Shown: in pieces, positions 37,054-40,344 of the stretch
How positions within the stretch are numbered: the stretch's first letter is position 1
How the letters are laid out: each line of letters starts with the position of its first letter
Assembly (NCBI RefSeq): GCF_010671725.1
Contig: NZ_JAAHBU010000122.1
Span: 1 to 40,344, forward strand
Direction of reading: 5' to 3'
Source of the DNA: Pseudomonas brassicae
Lineage (GTDB): Bacteria; Pseudomonadota; Gammaproteobacteria; Pseudomonadales; Pseudomonadaceae
DNA: 40,344 bases
Translations under genes and position numbers: made by a program
The notes under the pieces: model-generated
What the model saw: only the letters and a program-made list of their open reading frames with translations
What the model was told of the DNA's origin: nothing
The model's database searches: none

Positions 37054-40000
37054 TCAATGAAAGTCGCGACTGCGCACCTCCAGCCCGTGCAATAGCGGGC
37101 TCAGGTCTTCGAGGCGGCGCGCGATCAGGTGGCGCACGCCTTCGGCGTACTCCAGCCTGCCGACAACCCGCAACAGTCGCGCGCCCACCAGCACCCGGCG
37201 TTGACGTTCGGCCAACTCGCGCCAGACCACCACGTTGAGCATGCCGAACTCGTCCTCCAGGGTCACGAACGTCACCCCGCTGGCAGTACCTGGCCGCTGG
37301 CGACCGGTCACCAGCCCCGCCACGCTTACCGCATCGCCATGTTCGGCGTGCTCCAGTGCCCGCGAGCTACGACAACCCAGGCCCTCAAGGCGACGGCGCA
37401 GCAAGGTCAGCGGATGCGGGCCCAGGGTCGTGCCGACGCTGGCATAGTCGGCACACAGATCCTCGCCCACACTCGGCGGCGACAGGTTGACTGGGGCTTC
37501 GACGGGCGCCTCGACCCCTGCAAACAGTGGCAACTGCGCCTGTACCGCCGCCACCTCCCAGCGCGCCTGGTAACGGTGCCCGGCCAGCGCACCAAGGGCG
37601 CCGGCATCGGCCAGCAGCTCGCGCGCCCGTGCATCCAGGCCGGCGCGCAGGCACAGGTCGGCCACATCGCTGAACGCGCGCACCGCCCTTGCCTGCTCCA
37701 GGCGCAACGCGTCGTCCTGGCGAAAGCCGCGCACCTGGCGCAACCCCAGGCGCAATGCCAACTCATCGCCCAACACCGGCTCCAGGCTGCAGTCCCAGGT
37801 ACTGTGGTGCACGTCGACCGGGCGAATCTCGATAGCGTGGCGCCGTGCGTCCTGCAGGATCTGGTCGGGGCTGTAGAACCCCATCGGCCAGCTGTTGATC
37901 AGGGCACAGGCGAATATCGCCGGCTCATGGCACTTGAGCCAGCAACTGGCATAGGTCAGCAGGGCGAAACTGGCCGCATGGGACTCGGGAAACCCATAGC
38001 TGCCAAAGCCCTTGATCTGCTCGAAGATGCGTGCGGCGAACTCGACGCTGTAGCCGTTCTTCAGCATGCCCTCGGTCAGCCGCTGACGGTGCGGTTCGAG
38101 GCCGCCGTGGCGCTTCCAGGCGGCCATGGAGCGGCGCAACTGGTCGGCTTCGCCAGGGCTGTAGTCGGCGGCGACCATGGCCAGCTCCATCACCTGTTCC
38201 TGGAACAGCGGCACGCCCAGGGTGCGCTTGAACACGTTTTCCAGCGCCGGTGACGGGTACTCCACCGCCTCCGTTTTGTTACGCCGACGCAAATAGGGAT
38301 GCACCATGTCACCCTGGATAGGCCCTGGTCGCACGATCGCCACCTGGATCACCAGGTCGTAGAACTCGCGCGGCTTGAGTCGCGGCAACATGGCCATCTG
38401 CGCCCGCGACTCGATCTGGAACACGCCCACGGTATCGGCGCGGCCGATCATGTCGTAGGTGGGGCCATCGTCGGCCGGCACGCAGGCGATGCTCATGCTG
38501 CGGCCGCGGTGGTAGCGGATCAGGTCGAAACAGCGACGCAAGGCGGTGAGCATGCCCAGCGCCAGGATGTCGACCTTGAGCAGGCCGACCATGTCCAGGT
38601 CGTCCTTGTCCCACTGGATCACGGTGCGCTGGTCCATGGCGGCGTTCTCCACGGGCACCAGGGTGTCCAGCGGCTGCTCGGAAATCACAAAGCCACCGGG
38701 GTGCTGGGACAGGTGCCGGGGGAAGCCGATCAGCTCGCCAGTCAGCGTCAGCACCCGGTTCAGCAATGGGCTCTGGGGGTCGAAGCCGGCCTCGCGCAGG
38801 TACTCCGGTGGCGGTATACGGTCGCTCCAGCGCCCGCAGCAGTCGGCCAGGGCGTTGATCTGGTCCGGCGGCAGGCCCAGCACCCGGGCGATGTCGCGCA
38901 CGGCCCCGGCCGCGTGGTAGGTGCTGGCCACGGCGGTCAGGGCGGCGCGGTGGCGACCATAGCGGTTGAACACGTACTGCAGCACTTCTTCGCGCCGCTC
39001 ATGTTCGAAGTCGACATCGATGTCGGGCGGCTCGTCGCGCTCGCGCGACAGAAAGCGCTCGAACAAGAGGTGTGTGCGGGTGGGGTCGAGTTCGGTAATG
39101 CCCAGCACGAAACACACCACCGAGTTGGCCGCCGAACCCCGGCCCTGGCACAGAATGCCCTGGCCACGGGCGAACTGCACGATGTCGTGCACGGTGAGAA
39201 AGTAGCTTTCGTAGCGCAGTTCGGCAATCAGCGCCAGTTCGTGCTCAAGGGCCTGGCGGGTGGCTGCCTCGACGTGGGCAGGCCAGCGCCAGCGCAGCCC
39301 GCGTTCGCACAGTTCACGCAGCCAACTGGTCGCTGTGTGGGCCGGCGGCACCACTTCGTGAGGGTATTGATAGCGCAACTGGCCGAGGTCGAAGGTGCAG
39401 CGCGCGGCAATCTCCAGTGAAGCCTGGAGCAAGTGCTGCGGGTACAGCTCGGCCAACTGTGCCAGTGGGCGCAGATGCCGCTCGCCATTGGCGAACAGGC
39501 GCTGCCCGGCGCCCGCCACCGTGGTGTGGTGGCGGATCGCGCTCATGCAGTCCTGCAGGGCCCGGCGCCCACGTGCATGCATGTGCACATCGCCACAGGC
39601 CACGGTGCGCAACGACAGGCTGGCGGCCAAGGCCTGCATCTGCTGAAGGCGCTGGCGATCATCGGCGCCACGGTGCAAGTGCACGGCCAGCCACAACTGT
39701 GCGCCGAACACCTCGCGCAACCACTGCCCTGGCGTGGCATCCAGTGGGTCGTCCGGCACCCACAGTGCCACCAGGCCATCCAGCGGGCCGGCGAAATCCT
39801 CGCGCAGTAGCTGGTACTCGCCTTTGCCCGCCCGACGCCGCGCCCGGGTGATCAGCTTGCACAGGTGCTGGTAACCGCGCAGGTCTTCGACCAGCAACAC
39901 CAGCTTGGGCCCATCGTGCACCCGCAACTCGCTGCCCACCAGCAGCCTGACCCCGGTCGCCTTCGCGGCCTGCCACGCCCGCACAATCCCGGCCAGGGTG

Positions 40001-40131
40001 CACTCATCGGTGATCGCCAGAGCTTGATAGCCCTGCAGGTGCGCACGCTCGAACAACTCGCGGGCACTGGACGCACCACGCTGGAAGGTGAAATTGGACA
40101 GGCAGTGCAACTCGGCATAGCCGCCACTCAT
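37054..40131 (-). CDS. dnaE2: error-prone DNA polymerase III alpha subunit DnaE2
   Basis: The 1,025-residue protein has an N-terminal PHP domain ([21 protein letters not shown]), a C-family polymerase core with the catalytic aspartates in PDIDVDF (369-375), finger and beta-binding regions ([20 protein letters not shown]), and a C-terminal OB fold ([18 protein letters not shown]). It lacks the longer C-terminus of replicative DnaE. DnaE2 works with ImuA and ImuB as the SOS-induced mutasome that copies over damaged bases. ATG 40131 is chosen because it overlaps the imuB stop as ATGA and begins [14 protein letters not shown]; an ATG 15 codons upstream lies inside imuB. It is the last gene of the imuA-imuB-dnaE2 operon, whose LexA-controlled promoter is outside the window. 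Confidence 0.96.
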   Translation of the reverse strand: MSGGYAELHCLSNFTFQRGASSARELFERAHLQGYQALAITDECTLAGIVRAWQAAKATGVRLLVGSELRVHDGPKLVLLVEDLRGYQHLCKLITRARRRAGKGEYQLLREDFAGPLDGLVALWVPDDPLDATPGQWLREVFGAQLWLAVHLHRGADDRQRLQQMQALAASLSLRTVACGDVHMHARGRRALQDCMSAIRHHTTVAGAGQRLFANGERHLRPLAQLAELYPQHLLQASLEIAARCTFDLGQLRYQYPHEVVPPAHTATSWLRELCERGLRWRWPAHVEAATRQALEHELALIAELRYESYFLTVHDIVQFARGQGILCQGRGSAANSVVCFVLGITELDPTRTHLLFERFLSRERDEPPDIDVDFEHERREEVLQYVFNRYGRHRAALTAVASTYHAAGAVRDIARVLGLPPDQINALADCCGRWSDRIPPPEYLREAGFDPQSPLLNRVLTLTGELIGFPRHLSQHPGGFVISEQPLDTLVPVENAAMDQRTVIQWDKDDLDMVGLLKVDILALGMLTALRRCFDLIRYHRGRSMSIACVPADDGPTYDMIGRADTVGVFQIESRAQMAMLPRLKPREFYDLVIQVAIVRPGPIQGDMVHPYLRRRNKTEAVEYPSPALENVFKRTLGVPLFQEQVMELAMVAADYSPGEADQLRRSMAAWKRHGGLEPHRQRLTEGMLKNGYSVEFAARIFEQIKGFGSYGFPESHAASFALLTYASCWLKCHEPAIFACALINSWPMGFYSPDQILQDARRHAIEIRPVDVHHSTWDCSLEPVLGDELALRLGLRQVRGFRQDDALRLEQARAVRAFSDVADLCLRAGLDARARELLADAGALGALAGHRYQARWEVAAVQAQLPLFAGVEAPVEAPVNLSPPSVGEDLCADYASVGTTLGPHPLTLLRRRLEGLGCRSSRALEHAEHGDAVSVAGLVTGRQRPGTASGVTFVTLEDEFGMLNVVVWRELAERQRRVLVGARLLRVVGRLEYAEGVRHLIARRLEDLSPLLHGLEVRSRDFH

Positions 40132-40344
40132 GCGAACCACCCTTGCAGCCACAACGGCCCGCTCTCGCCCACGCACCGATAGGCCCAGCCACGCTGACCG
40201 GCCGGGGTTTCGACCAGGTAATAATCCCGCCGCACATCACCGCCATCCCACCAGCCAGACTCGATCCGCTCGGGCCCGCCAGCCAGCGCAGGCCCTGCAA
40301 CGGCAAGGCCTGCGGCTGGGCGAGCAACCAGCCGGGGCGCGCTG
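40128..40344 (-). pseudogene. imuB: ImuB (Y-family polymerase-like mutasome protein), C-terminal end, one-base frameshift
   Basis: Only the last 70 or so codons lie in the window. Reading from the right edge, the frame gives GWLLAQPQALPLQGLRWLAGP. The expected continuation, [26 protein letters not shown] to LQGWFA and a stop at 40128, lies in another frame. One missing base near 40270 (CCCGAGCGG for CCCGGAGCGG on the coding strand) explains it. ImuB is a catalytically dead Y-family polymerase that links DnaE2 to the sliding clamp. Its stop overlaps the dnaE2 start (ATGA). Since everything else of the operon end is intact, a sequencing error is as likely as a mutation. Confidence 0.75.

Noticed and set aside
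1..40344. Amber codon reassigned to an amino acid
   Set aside because: The intact DJ-1/PfpI gene ends with TAG at 17117-17119 at the expected length, so TAG works as a stop here.
1..40344. CRISPR array, tRNA/rRNA genes, insertion sequences, prophage or integrase genes
   Set aside because: I saw no regularly spaced repeats, no cloverleaf sequences and no transposase or integrase motifs. Repeats present are short operators or REP-like hairpins.

Overview
The window reads as a chromosomal segment of a GC-rich gamma-proteobacterium, most likely Pseudomonas of the putida/fluorescens type. The basis is the gene content: MocR regulator plus BenE transporter, HppD, CSS-EAL phosphodiesterase, RarD, a TerC-CBS protein, acetoacetate-type CoA transferase and the imuB-dnaE2 mutasome. 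A REP-like palindrome of Pseudomonas type and RpoN- and FliA-type promoter sequences agree. I ran no database search; assignments rest on motifs and family knowledge. No tRNA, rRNA, CRISPR, IS element or prophage was seen.

Layout. 1-2000: end of a MocR-type regulator and a BenE transporter. 2133-2423: a small orphan protein. 2468-8193: a decayed uptake locus, made of a fused double-ATPase of a peptide-type ABC importer (minus strand) and two TonB-dependent receptors (plus strand) joined by deletion and carrying a stop, frame changes and missing segments; a good sigma-54 promoter still lies in front. 8326-11062: a chemoreceptor under a sigma-28 promoter and a TPR protein. 11181-15763: four overlapping genes, a hybrid sensor kinase followed by the ybhP-clsB-ybhN phospholipid set. 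15811-17119: a fungal-type cytosine deaminase and a DJ-1/PfpI protein, divergent. 17249-21198: a stand-alone CSS sensor, HppD and a complete CSS-EAL phosphodiesterase. 21248-23669: RarD-type transporter and a TerC-CBS-CorC membrane protein, overlapping tail to tail. 23894-29736: a large RHS protein with a hydrophobic C-terminal domain, and an AraC regulator. 29789-32190: a split XRE-cupin regulator divergent from a class II aldolase-like protein and a DapA-family lyase. 32275-34515: a siderophore-type TonB receptor with a late in-frame stop. 34687-37053: CoA-transferase subunits B and A, divergent from an aldo/keto reductase. 37054-40344: DnaE2 and the end of ImuB.

Two things dominate. First, many reading frames are broken by one-base deletions, often in short G/C runs (ABC ATPase, second receptor, clsB, RHS, XRE-cupin, imuB), and two TonB receptors carry in-frame TAG codons. 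Some of this may be sequencing error. The larger losses in the 2.4-8.2 kb locus (missing plug segment, receptor-receptor fusion, ATPase start displaced by a REP) look like real decay. Second, several regulatory arrangements are readable directly: the sigma-54 and sigma-28 promoters, operator-like repeats in front of the aldolase operon, and a perfect inverted repeat between the CoA-transferase and reductase genes.

I did not find a convincing wholly new defence or mobile system. The most original leads are the sensor kinase coupled to ybhP-clsB-ybhN, the CSS-only protein, the aldolase-like protein lacking the usual catalytic glutamate, and the RHS C-terminal domain with no visible immunity gene.
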